DNA from: Pseudomonadota bacterium
GTDB lineage: Bacteria > Myxococcota_A > Polyangia > Haliangiales > Haliangiaceae
Assembly (NCBI GenBank): GCA_022360315.1
Contig: JAKSDA010000210.1
Coordinates: 1 to 64,000, forward strand
DNA length: 64,000 nt
Direction: 5' to 3'
This document shows, one piece after another, positions 35,546 to 43,226 of this stretch (its first letter is position 1; every line of letters begins with the position of its first letter). The translations under genes were made by a program, and so were the position numbers. The notes under the pieces were generated by a model that searched no databases, was not told the origin of the DNA, and was given only the letters and a program-made list of their open reading frames with translations.

Positions 35546-37069
35546 ATGCCAAGCAAGCTCGAGATCACTCCACTCATCGCCATCGTCGGTCGGCCCAATG
35601 TCGGCAAATCGACCCTGTACAACCGGCTGGTCGGCGGGCGACCGGCCATCGTGCACGACACCCCCGGACTCACTCGCGACCGGCGCTACGGCGAGTTCGA
35701 CTATTTTGGCCAGCCATTCCGAGTCGTCGATACCGGTGGCCTCGATCCCGGTGCCGAGCCCGACGTGATCACGGCCGGCATCCATCGCCAGGCACGCGCG
35801 GCGATCGAAGAATGCGACGCCGTGCTGTTCATCATGGATGCAACCGCCGGGATCACCGCGCTCGACCAGGACGTCGCCGACATGCTGCGCACGGCAGAGC
35901 GACCCGTACTGGTCTGCGCCAACAAGATCGATCACCCCAAACGGGAAGTACTGACCGGTGAGCTCTATGCGTTGGGCATGGGCGACGTGCATGCTATCTC
36001 TGCCGCGCATGGCCGCGGTGTGGATGAATTGCTCGAAGCCGTGGTCGAACGGCTCGGTCTATCAAAACCGACCGAGTCGGACGACGATGGGCACCCAGAC
36101 CGGGAGCCATTGGAAAGCGAGTCGTTGTTCGAATCGTCATTCGAGCCGTCATCCGAGTCATCGTCCGAGTCATCATCCGAGTCATCAGAGCCGTCTGCGG
36201 CCACCGCGGCTGCCGGCATCGCCACAGCGCGTGCTCCCGTCCGAGTGGCGTTTATCGGCAAACCCAATGCGGGCAAGTCATCGCTGGTCAACCGTTTGGT
36301 CGGGGTTGAGCGGGCGTTGGTTCATCACCAGCCGGGCACTACGACCGATCCGGTGGATACGCAGCTATCGTTTGGCGGCACGTCGTATGTCCTGGTCGAT
36401 ACTGCGGGCATTCGCCGCAAAGCCCGCATTGACCGAGAAGCGGAACGGATCGCGGTATCGATGGCGATCGGCCAGCTCAAGCGTACCGATGTGGCCGTGC
36501 TGGTCATCGATGCCGAACTGGGACCGAGCGAGCAGGACGCCCGCCTTGCCGGCCGAATCGAGGAGATGGGTCGGGCCGTGGTCGTCGCCCTCAACAAATC
36601 CGATCTGGTCATCGGGGAGGCGGCGCACAGAGAGCGCCGGCGCAGAGTCCGCGATGAGCTGCACTTCTTGCCCTATGCTCCGGTGATCGCGATCTCGGCA
36701 TTGCGCGGCGATCGAATCGGCGACCTCATGGCTGCGGTGGACAGAGTGGCCGTTCAGCACCGGCGGCGCATCAACACCGCAGAGCTCAACCGGTTCTTTG
36801 CCGAGGTCTGCGAGACTCATCCCCCACCGGTGTACCGCGGTCGCGCCGTGCGCATTCACTACCTCACCCAGGGGGGCATCGAGCCGCCGACGTTTCTCCT
36901 CTGGGCCAATCGACCCGATGGTCTTTCGCCGGGCTATCGGCGGTTTGTCGCCAACCAGCTGCGCGCCCGGTACACCTTCGAGGGAACGCCGCTACAAGTC
37001 TTCGTCAAAGCAAAAAAACCAGTGACCCGCAGCGGATCGCGGCGGGGCAAACGATCCCGCCGCTCGTGA
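35546..37069 (+). CDS. der: GTPase Der/EngA (50S assembly), with Ser/Glu-rich inter-domain linker
   Basis: The protein has 507 residues from ATG 35546; GTG 35537, which overlaps the era stop, is an alternative. It has two G domains: first IVGRPNVGKSTLYNR, VDTGGLDPG, ANKID; second FIGKPNAGKSSLVNR, VDTAGIRRKA, LNKSD. A C-terminal KH-like domain follows (VYRGRAVRIHYLTQGGIEPP). Between the two G domains is a stretch of about 30 residues built of Ser/Glu repeats (FEPSSESSSESSSESSEPS) encoded by imperfect 12-bp DNA repeats near 36145-36190. The linker in most Der proteins is acidic but shorter. Der acts in 50S subunit maturation. Confidence 0.96.
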   Translation: MPSKLEITPLIAIVGRPNVGKSTLYNRLVGGRPAIVHDTPGLTRDRRYGEFDYFGQPFRVVDTGGLDPGAEPDVITAGIHRQARAAIEECDAVLFIMDATAGITALDQDVADMLRTAERPVLVCANKIDHPKREVLTGELYALGMGDVHAISAAHGRGVDELLEAVVERLGLSKPTESDDDGHPDREPLESESLFESSFEPSSESSSESSSESSEPSAATAAAGIATARAPVRVAFIGKPNAGKSSLVNRLVGVERALVHHQPGTTTDPVDTQLSFGGTSYVLVDTAGIRRKARIDREAERIAVSMAIGQLKRTDVAVLVIDAELGPSEQDARLAGRIEEMGRAVVVALNKSDLVIGEAAHRERRRRVRDELHFLPYAPVIAISALRGDRIGDLMAAVDRVAVQHRRRINTAELNRFFAEVCETHPPPVYRGRAVRIHYLTQGGIEPPTFLLWANRPDGLSPGYRRFVANQLRARYTFEGTPLQVFVKAKKPVTRSGSRRGKRSRRS

Positions 37070-37091
37070 GCGGCTGTCCCGGCAGCCGGAT

Positions 37092-37604
37092 TCAGAAAAA
37101 TCCCCAGCGCCAGGTGACGCGCATCCCGGCCGTGAAAAAAGCCGTACTTTCCAGAAACTTCTCCAGCTTGGCCTGGATCCCGTAGGAAAACGCCCGGCTG
37201 TGAAGCACATCGAGCCCCACCCCCAGCTCGACCAGGGCATTGACCTGAGTATCCTGCTCGCCACCTGCGATCACGATTGCCCCGAGTCCGGCGCTGGTGT
37301 AGGGCACGTACTTGATCACGTCGAAGAGATAGGTCATGCCCGCGACAACATGGCTGGTATAGGTTGTCTGACCATCTTCGTAATAGGCCCCTGCTCCGCC
37401 GGACACGCGCAATGAAAGGGCGTCGGAAAATCCCCGTTCGTAGTCGATCCCCAGCACACCGCCGTGGGGGCTGTGGTCGGGGATGTCATAGGTTCCGTAG
37501 CCGAGCGAAAGCGATAGCGCACTCTCGTCGTCCGATGCGGCAGTGGGCGTGGCCAGCGCGACAGCGAACAGAGTTGCAACCACTGTGACTCCATGACACC
37601 TCAT
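37092..37604 (-). CDS. Small outer-membrane beta-barrel protein
   Basis: The 170-residue protein has a cleavable signal peptide (VVATLFAVALATPTAAS) and then alternating hydrophobic/polar strands with glycine turns (LSLSLGYGTYDIPD, LSLRVSGGAGAYYEDG, VVAGMTYLFDVIKYVPYTSAG). It ends with VTWRWGFF, the terminal aromatic residue favoured by the BAM machinery. The size and pattern fit an eight-stranded barrel of the OmpW/OprF-like kind. No ligand can be named. It is convergent with der and divergent from the TPR gene. Confidence 0.8.
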   Translation of the reverse strand: MRCHGVTVVATLFAVALATPTAASDDESALSLSLGYGTYDIPDHSPHGGVLGIDYERGFSDALSLRVSGGAGAYYEDGQTTYTSHVVAGMTYLFDVIKYVPYTSAGLGAIVIAGGEQDTQVNALVELGVGLDVLHSRAFSYGIQAKLEKFLESTAFFTAGMRVTWRWGFF

Positions 37605-37820
37605 ACCGTGACGCTAGCTCGCATCGTCTGGCCGGGCAACGTCACGGCAATTCATCCCCTTCTGTGCCCGATGCCGCGCGAGTGCAAGAGGCCGGGCAAC
37701 CCCGTGCGCAGTCAGGCCATCTCAACGGGACAACACCGAGCTCGTGCCGACCTTCTGCCGGCGATTGACACGCTTTGCACGTGGTGGTACTACCGCTCGT
37801 CTTGGCATCTAGGTAAGCGA

Positions 37821-38663
37821 ATGTCCCCAAAAAATAAAGGAAAGTTCGGCAAAGGCAAGCAGGATCAACTCGGCCCTGACACGGCTCCCGAGGACGAGTT
37901 CGTCTCGTCCATGGGGCGTATGGGCAAGGTGCTCGAGCCGTATATCAAACAGGTCGTGCTGGCCACTGCCGCAATCGTCGCATGCGCGATACTCGTGGTC
38001 GGCTACGGGTGGTGGGATGATCGGAAAGAGGCCAGAGCGACAACTCTGTACCAACGGGCGCTTGTCCTGTCTCGCATTCCGGTCTTTCCGCCCGACCAGA
38101 GCGGCGACGAAAACCAGTCAGGTGAGTCGGAGCAGCCGGTAGATCGGGATGGCGATGGAACTCCCGAAGAGTTTCGCTCGACCGCGCAGCGCGCCGAGGC
38201 CACTCTGGCCGAGCTGGACAAGCTGCGCTCTCAATACGGGTCGACCGCCACCGCAGCCCAAGCGAGTTTGCTCTACGCCGGCATGCTCTACGATCTCGGT
38301 CGCTATTCCGACGCCGAGGCCATGTTCCAGACCTATGCGAAGAACGTGTCCTCGGTTCAGATGCGACGCATCGCCCGGGAACATCTGGGTTATGCCCAGG
38401 AGGCCATGGCCATGGCAGAGAAAGACGAGAACGCCAAGAAAGAGGGACTAAAGCGAGCGCTGGAGACCTTCCGTCAGATCCAGACCGACGACGAAGGACC
38501 CGGACGCGACCGGGCGCTCTATCACGAGGCGCGCATCCTCGGCGCGCTGGGCGACAGAGAAAAAGCCATCGCCGCACTCGAAAAAGCGCTCGAAGTCGCT
38601 CCGTCCAGCGATATTCGCTACGAGATCAATCTGCGTCGGGTGCAGCTCCAATCGAAAGAGTAA
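37821..38663 (+). CDS. YfgM-like membrane-anchored TPR protein
   Basis: The start is ATG 37821 (280 residues), with AGGT upstream; the longer frame is not coding. A basic N-terminus (MSPKNKGKFGKGKQ) precedes a single transmembrane helix (VVLATAAIVACAILVVGYGW), after which the protein is periplasmic and made of tetratricopeptide helices (TAAQASLLYAGMLYDLGRY, MRRIAREHLGYAQEAMAM, ALGDREKAIAALEKALEVAP). Its position directly before bamB and shortly after der reproduces the yfgM-bamB-der neighbourhood of gamma-proteobacteria. YfgM is an ancillary periplasmic chaperone at the Sec translocon. A variable Glu/Asp/Ser-rich insert lies near residues 93-112. Confidence 0.82.
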   Translation: MSPKNKGKFGKGKQDQLGPDTAPEDEFVSSMGRMGKVLEPYIKQVVLATAAIVACAILVVGYGWWDDRKEARATTLYQRALVLSRIPVFPPDQSGDENQSGESEQPVDRDGDGTPEEFRSTAQRAEATLAELDKLRSQYGSTATAAQASLLYAGMLYDLGRYSDAEAMFQTYAKNVSSVQMRRIAREHLGYAQEAMAMAEKDENAKKEGLKRALETFRQIQTDDEGPGRDRALYHEARILGALGDREKAIAALEKALEVAPSSDIRYEINLRRVQLQSKE

Positions 38664-38667
38664 CTCT

Positions 38668-39924
38668 GTGTTCGATCGCAATCTCGCCGGACCGTTTCCG
38701 CAGACGAGCCAATACCCGGCCGCCCGGCCGGACCGCTCGGTCACAGCGCCACCTCGCATCGCCTGCCAAGACGTGTGGCCGGGCGCTGTCAGCACGGTCG
38801 CTTCCATGGCCGCCTTCCTGGTTGTTGCCGCAGGCTGCGCTCCCATTCCGGCCGAGCGCGATCCGTTCACAACCGTCGACCGCAGCTCGGTGGGTCTGCC
38901 CATCTTGAGCCTGCAGTGGAAGTTTGTCGTGTCCGACCGACTGCGCGACAGCAAACCACAGGAGTTTGCCTCTGCCGCGCTCTACGGCGAGCAAATCATC
39001 ATCGGTTCGAGTGCGGGGAGCTTGTACTCGCTCGCGGCGCGCAATGGCTCGGTGACCTGGCAGGTCCCGATCGGCTCGGTGAGTTCGCGCCCGGTGATCG
39101 ATGCCCTGCGCGGGCGCATTTACGTGGGCACCGACGACGGTCTGCTCTTGTGTCTGCGCGCCGCTGATGGCTCCGAGGTGTGGCGCTACGCCACTCGCGG
39201 GCCCATCCTCGAATCTCCCATCCTCGCCGAGGACCTGGTCGTGTACAGCAACGAAGCCGACCAGGTGTACGCGCTCGACAGCGATACGGGTAAGTTTCGC
39301 TGGCAATACAAGGGCGAGACCCCCGAGGAGTACACGCTGCGCGGCCACGCCGGAGTTGCTGTTGCCGATGGGCTGGTGTTCACTGGCTTCGCCAATGGAA
39401 CGATGGTCGCCCTGCGCCAGAATACCGGATCAGTGGCCTGGCTGACCTCGCTCAAAGGCGATGCAGACCGCTTTGTCGACGTCGATGGTACCCCGGTCGT
39501 GGCTGGACAGACAGTGTATGTGACGTCGTCGAGCGGTGGTGCCTACGCCCTGGACAGGACCACAGGTCTGGTCCGCTGGCGATTGCCCGTCGAAGGGGCT
39601 GGTGGAATTGCTGTCGACGGCGGTCGTATCTACGTGGCCGCAGCCGACCGCGGTATTCACGCCGTGGATCGGGCCGGCTACGTGGTGTGGCGGCAGGGTA
39701 CCTGGGGCGGCGGCGAGCCGGCCACTCCCATCGCCGATGAAAACTACCTCATCTATTCACTCCGCGAAGATGGGATGTTTATCGCCGACAAACGTACAGG
39801 CGAATTATACCAGTATTTTGACCCCGGTGACGGGGTGTCAGCACAACCCACGATCGATGGCAATCAGCTCTATGTGCTGTCAAATCGCGGCATCCTCTAC
39901 GCGCTCCACATGAAGCGATTCTGA
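38668..39924 (+). CDS. bamB: BamB-like outer-membrane assembly lipoprotein (PQQ-type beta-propeller)
   Basis: The 418-residue protein (GTG start 38668, 4 bp after the TPR gene) carries a lipobox, AAFLVVAAGC, though the start is uncertain: about 46 residues precede the hydrophobic stretch, so a shorter start is possible. The rest is a beta-propeller of PQQ/BamB repeats: LYSLAARNGSVTWQVPIG, LLCLRAADGSEVWRYATRG, VYALDSDTGKFRWQYKGE, AYALDRTTGLVRWRLPVE and others. BamB is the accessory lipoprotein of the BAM complex that inserts barrels into the outer membrane. Context with der and the YfgM-like gene supports the name. Confidence 0.88.
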   Translation: MFDRNLAGPFPQTSQYPAARPDRSVTAPPRIACQDVWPGAVSTVASMAAFLVVAAGCAPIPAERDPFTTVDRSSVGLPILSLQWKFVVSDRLRDSKPQEFASAALYGEQIIIGSSAGSLYSLAARNGSVTWQVPIGSVSSRPVIDALRGRIYVGTDDGLLLCLRAADGSEVWRYATRGPILESPILAEDLVVYSNEADQVYALDSDTGKFRWQYKGETPEEYTLRGHAGVAVADGLVFTGFANGTMVALRQNTGSVAWLTSLKGDADRFVDVDGTPVVAGQTVYVTSSSGGAYALDRTTGLVRWRLPVEGAGGIAVDGGRIYVAAADRGIHAVDRAGYVVWRQGTWGGGEPATPIADENYLIYSLREDGMFIADKRTGELYQYFDPGDGVSAQPTIDGNQLYVLSNRGILYALHMKRF

Positions 39925-39930
39925 ATTCGC

Positions 39931-39978
39931 TTCAAACATTCGATTTTAAAAATCCGATGTGCAATCGAATGTTTTGAA
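39931..39978. terminator. Hairpin between convergent bamB and PilZ genes
   Basis: ttcaaacattcgatt (39931-39945) pairs with aatcgaatgttttgaa (39963-39978), leaving one mismatch/bulge, with a 17-nt loop. The stem is A/T-rich at its base on both strands, as expected of a bidirectional terminator, and lies 7 bp after the bamB stop. Confidence 0.65.
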
Positions 39979-40039
39979 AATCCTATTCATCGATCGCCCC
40001 CTCTCTCTGACTCTCGCATATATCTGGCCCGGGGCCGGG

Positions 40040-40669
40040 CTATGCAGTGTCCGAGCCGAGCCTGCGTATCAGTTCGCGCAGGCGACGCTTGCCGGCCATA
40101 TCGCGACAGCGAAACTCGATGCCGACGCCCTCGTCGCCCGGGGTACCACGCCGCCACGCGACCCGCCCCTCGATGGCCTGCACCATCGTGCTTCCCGGAG
40201 CGGTCAGCTCCACAACCACCGCAGCTCCAGGGGGGAGTTGCGCATCGGTGCGCAAAAGCGCTCCGCCCGATCCAATTTCACCCAGCATAGCAACGTGTCG
40301 GTCGCTCTGTCTGGGCATCCTCCAGTACGCCGGAATCTGAATCGGCAGTCGTTTGTGACGTCGCGTCTTGATGTGCCGCTCGTTCCCTCGAGCCAGGGCC
40401 AGCAAATAATCTCGCTTCTTGCGCTCGGTCTCGGCAAATCGTACCCCCAACCCCGCCCGAATACTCTCCGAACGCCTGCCTCGTCGGCTCCAGGCCACAT
40501 CACCACCGATGAGCAGCGAATCGCCCAGCTCGGGCATTCGCACATCGACCACGACTGGATGCCCGACCGCCAATGACCGACGCGTCGGCACAAAAAATCC
40601 ACCCTGGGAAAAGTTCGGCAAATAACTCTCTAATAGCTCCGAGCCGTCGCGGAATCGTATCCGTAGCAT
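40040..40669 (-). CDS. Double PilZ-domain protein (c-di-GMP effector candidate)
   Basis: The protein has 209 residues from ATG 40669; GTG 40675 is an alternative. The N-terminal half is PilZ-like (YLPNFSQGGFFVPTRR has the N-x-S-x-x-G motif; VGHPVVVDVRMPELGD and GDVAWSRR follow) but without an upstream RxxxR. The C-terminal half starts with KTRRHKRLPIQIPAYWR, which supplies RxxxR, but its second motif reads GEIGSGG instead of D/N-x-S-x-x-G. So the two halves each keep one part of the usual c-di-GMP site. It ends about 60 bp after the bamB hairpin. A perfect 8-bp inverted repeat lies directly in front of its start. Confidence 0.85.
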   Translation of the reverse strand: MLRIRFRDGSELLESYLPNFSQGGFFVPTRRSLAVGHPVVVDVRMPELGDSLLIGGDVAWSRRGRRSESIRAGLGVRFAETERKKRDYLLALARGNERHIKTRRHKRLPIQIPAYWRMPRQSDRHVAMLGEIGSGGALLRTDAQLPPGAAVVVELTAPGSTMVQAIEGRVAWRRGTPGDEGVGIEFRCRDMAGKRRLRELIRRLGSDTA

Positions 40670-40679
40670 GTCCACGCTA

Positions 40680-40700
40680 TTGTAGGTAACAGACCTACAA
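40680..40700. repeat. Perfect inverted repeat just upstream of the PilZ start codon
   Basis: TTGTAGGT - AACAG - ACCTACAA: 8-bp arms around a 5-nt loop, ending only 5 nt from the GTG start and 11 nt from the ATG of the PilZ gene, where no good ribosome-binding site is seen. It could be an operator or an RNA hairpin acting on initiation. Confidence 0.75.
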
Positions 40701-40897
40701 GTGAAATGGCAACTACAAATTGTGCGGAAAATCTCTAAACCGCTGAATTAACTCAGGTATATTTTGACAAATTGGCGATGATAGAGGCGGGTGGCGGGTG
40801 GCGAGTATTTTATTTGTAGGCCATAATAAGAAATGAAAATTACCGATTGGGCGGGTCGAGTTTTTGGAGACCCAATGGCAGGTCAGTTGGTTTGCGA

Positions 40898-41707
40898 TCA
40901 GCGCGGCTGATAACCGCCTCCGCCCTGGGGAGGATAGCCCCCGCCTTGCGGAGGCATCTGCCCGCCACCCTGGGGGGGATAGCCACCCCCTTGTGGAGGC
41001 ATCTGCCCGCCCGCGCCCGGATAACCGCCTCCCTGGGGCTGTGGATATGCACCTGGCTGGGCTTGTGGCATCTGTCCTTGTGGGCCGTATCCGTGGGGTG
41101 GATAGCCGGCACCCATTTGTGCTCCCATCGATACCGATTTTGCTGGGGTAGTCCAGTCGCTCATGGTCCCGAACCGAGTGATCGCAAGAAAGGCCAGGGC
41201 ACCGGCGACGAGAAGAGTGCCGGCATGGGGGGCAGCTCCTCCACGCCAGCCTTGCCCGCCGAGCAGGGCGACCAGCAATGCGTTCAACTGCATGACAACA
41301 GCGATGCCCGACACGACGGCGACAGAGCCGGCCGCAAAACGCTCGGTTTGGGGAAATTCTTTGGTGTTGGTGCGGGGGAGCAGAACCAAAAGGACCACAA
41401 CCAAGCCGGCGCCACCGGCAACCAGGCTGGCAAGGCCGACTTTGATCGGTTGCGATCCCCCCTTGGCTCCGGCCATGAGCCAGCCCAGGATGCCGTTCAC
41501 GGCATCAGCCGCGACACCCAGGCTCACCAAAAGCAGGGTATAGAGAACGATCTTCAGACCTACCTGGCCGTCCTCTTTATTGGAACTCTCGTCTTTGCGT
41601 CGGTCCCATACGATATAGAAATAACCGAGTATCAATACGGCCGCGGCTGCTGCGTATAGAGAAGGGCCCAATGCCCTTCCAGCACCCAAAGCTTGCAGTA
41701 CATCCAT
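40898..41707 (-). CDS. Four-helix membrane protein with Gly/Pro/Gln-rich repeat tail
   Basis: The 269-residue protein has four hydrophobic helices (SLYAAAAAVLILGYFYIVWD, IVLYTLLLVSLGVAADAVNG, ASLVAGGAGLVVVLLVLLP, GSVAVVSGIAVVMQLNALLV) and possibly a fifth (AGTLLVAGALAFLAITRFG). From about residue 195 the tail is GYPPHGYGPQGQMPQAQPG and then repeats of PPQGGGYPPQGGGQM, encoded by 45-bp-period DNA repeats. Such tails are common on myxobacterial membrane proteins with no assigned function. An ATG lies just after CAGGAG, unusually close (2 nt) to the start codon. No function can be given. Confidence 0.8.
   Translation of the reverse strand: MDVLQALGAGRALGPSLYAAAAAVLILGYFYIVWDRRKDESSNKEDGQVGLKIVLYTLLLVSLGVAADAVNGILGWLMAGAKGGSQPIKVGLASLVAGGAGLVVVLLVLLPRTNTKEFPQTERFAAGSVAVVSGIAVVMQLNALLVALLGGQGWRGGAAPHAGTLLVAGALAFLAITRFGTMSDWTTPAKSVSMGAQMGAGYPPHGYGPQGQMPQAQPGAYPQPQGGGYPGAGGQMPPQGGGYPPQGGGQMPPQGGGYPPQGGGGYQPR
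40932..41011. repeat. Coding repeat, 35-bp match with 45-bp period
   Basis: Copies at 40932-40966 and 40977-41011 differ at only three positions. They encode the 15-residue Gly/Pro/Gln repeat of the membrane protein tail. Confidence 0.85.
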
Positions 41708-41941
41708 ATCTCCTGTGCCTTCCGTGTGAGAGGCTCGTGAATTTGCACTGTCGAGCCGCCAGCGCCGGCCATCTTACACGACTCGGTGCAAGGTGGCACG
41801 AAACGCGCTGTTGTTTCTTCCGGCCAAAGTCCCGGGTCGCTTGTGCTCAGCTCGGTTAGTATCAGGAGATTACTGGCAAACTCTCTGTGCAGACGATCGA
41901 ATAGCCGAACCCCGCGGGTACCCGATGGCAGGGAGCAGTTG

Positions 41942-42895
41942 CTACGTGGACACAGGGACAAACGGCGGACCCGGACGCGCAATATGGTAGCCCTGTAGCA
42001 GATGACACCCGACATCGATCAAAAATCGACACTCGGATTCAGTCTCGACACCTTCTCCGATGACCAAAATTTGCTGCTGTCGGCAAAGATTCGTGAGGGA
42101 CCGAACCAGTGTTTGCTTCATGGGATGCTTATCGACATCGCGAACCAAGGACATGTCGAGCTTTACGAAGTCGGCGTCCCGGGGGGTGAATAAATTCATC
42201 CGCGCATGGCCGGCGCCGAGATCGTCGATTGCGATGCGGAAGCCCATCTGGCGCAGCTCGGCGATCCGGAAGCGCACATCCGAGATCGCCTCCAATGACG
42301 CTCGCTCGGTGATTTCGAGGACCACGCGTTTGGCGATCTTTGCCAGCGGCGAAAACGGCGACCACAGGGTTTTGTCGAGAAGATCGAGGGCGTGCAAATT
42401 GACGAACAACAAGCCTCGACTCTGTTCCGCACTGGCAAAGATCTGCGCGGTCTGACTGCGCACCTGGCGGCCGAGTTTGTCGAGGCGGTTGAGCTTTTCC
42501 GCGGCGTCGAGGAGCACGCCCGGATGCGGCAGATCGGGATCGTTCGATCGAAGCAGCGCTTCGTAGCCGAAGATCTCCTTGCTTTCGGCATGCACAATCG
42601 GCTGAAAAAACATCTTTATGGCCGACAGTGCGCGCTCGAACTTGACCTCCAAGTCGGCCAAATCGCGGGCGTATTGTGGACGCTGATCGGGTTTTACAGG
42701 GTCGCGTTCGACCGCTTCATCAGCGTCGAGCGACATGGGGTCATGTTGGGCTTGGCGATGTTGGGCTTGGATCGACGGCTCCGAGCTGGCGGGTTCATCA
42801 ACTTTTGTTGGGTCTTCTGTCGAAGGTTCTGCAGAAGGGTCTGCAGAGCTTGTCCGAGGCGCGAATTGATTTGATGCGCTGGTACTGGGCATCAT
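41942..42895 (-). CDS. EAL-domain c-di-GMP phosphodiesterase
   Basis: The 317-residue protein has a disordered N-terminus of about 85 residues and then one EAL domain without a GGDEF partner or membrane segment. Motifs in order: FGYEALLR (the EAL signature itself), LFVNLHAL, LEITERA, IDDLGAGHA (loop 6; normally DDFGTG), VKLDMSLV, GEGVETE and LLQGYHIARP. All metal ligands and the catalytic Glu/Lys appear to be present, so hydrolysis of c-di-GMP to pGpG is expected. PilZ proteins lie on both sides within 4 kb, giving a local c-di-GMP signalling group. Confidence 0.93.
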   Translation of the reverse strand: MMPSTSASNQFAPRTSSADPSAEPSTEDPTKVDEPASSEPSIQAQHRQAQHDPMSLDADEAVERDPVKPDQRPQYARDLADLEVKFERALSAIKMFFQPIVHAESKEIFGYEALLRSNDPDLPHPGVLLDAAEKLNRLDKLGRQVRSQTAQIFASAEQSRGLLFVNLHALDLLDKTLWSPFSPLAKIAKRVVLEITERASLEAISDVRFRIAELRQMGFRIAIDDLGAGHARMNLFTPRDADFVKLDMSLVRDVDKHPMKQTLVRSLTNLCRQQQILVIGEGVETESECRFLIDVGCHLLQGYHIARPGPPFVPVST

Positions 42896-43226
42896 CGGTC
42901 AGGCAACCCCCATAGGCCTGGAGGGTAGATTGAAGCATAGATCAGCTGCCAATGCGATTCCGTAATTCCGTACACCAATCTTCTCTATTTTGTACATACG
43001 AGCCGAAACTACAACTTCTCTGCCCGTAAAGCACGCTACGGTTCGAAGTTGGACGAACCAGCAAAGTCCGATTTCGGCCGGTTCATTGCTGCCATTTCTG
43101 GAAAGTTGCAGCGAGGGAAAAACCGTTCTGGAAAGTTGCAGCGAGGGGAAAAACGGGTTTGCCGGCATGCAGTCAGTACGTTGGTAACGCGAGATGAAAA
43201 CACGTTGTTACCGTCCCGAGACAGGC
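42896..43226. other. Intergenic region between rarA and the EAL gene
   Basis: The 331-bp gap is richer in A+T than its surroundings and contains the 2 x 30-bp tandem repeat at 43096-43155. It should hold the promoter of the EAL gene. Minus-strand frames through it have no start or family support. Confidence 0.5.
43096..43155. repeat. Tandem duplication of a 30-bp unit
   Basis: ttctggaaagttgcagcgag plus ten bases (43096-43125) is repeated at 43126-43155 with nearly identical sequence (one shifted G/A). It lies in the promoter-side gap of the EAL gene, so two copies of a regulator site are possible. Confidence 0.8.

Noticed and set aside
40907..41040. Possible CRISPR or minisatellite array
   Set aside because: The repeat is in frame, encodes the Gly/Pro/Gln tail of a membrane protein and has no unique spacers.
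42899..43168. 89-codon minus-strand frame containing the 30-bp tandem repeat
   Set aside because: It has no ribosome-binding site or family, and ends 3 bp before the EAL start; treated as non-coding leader.
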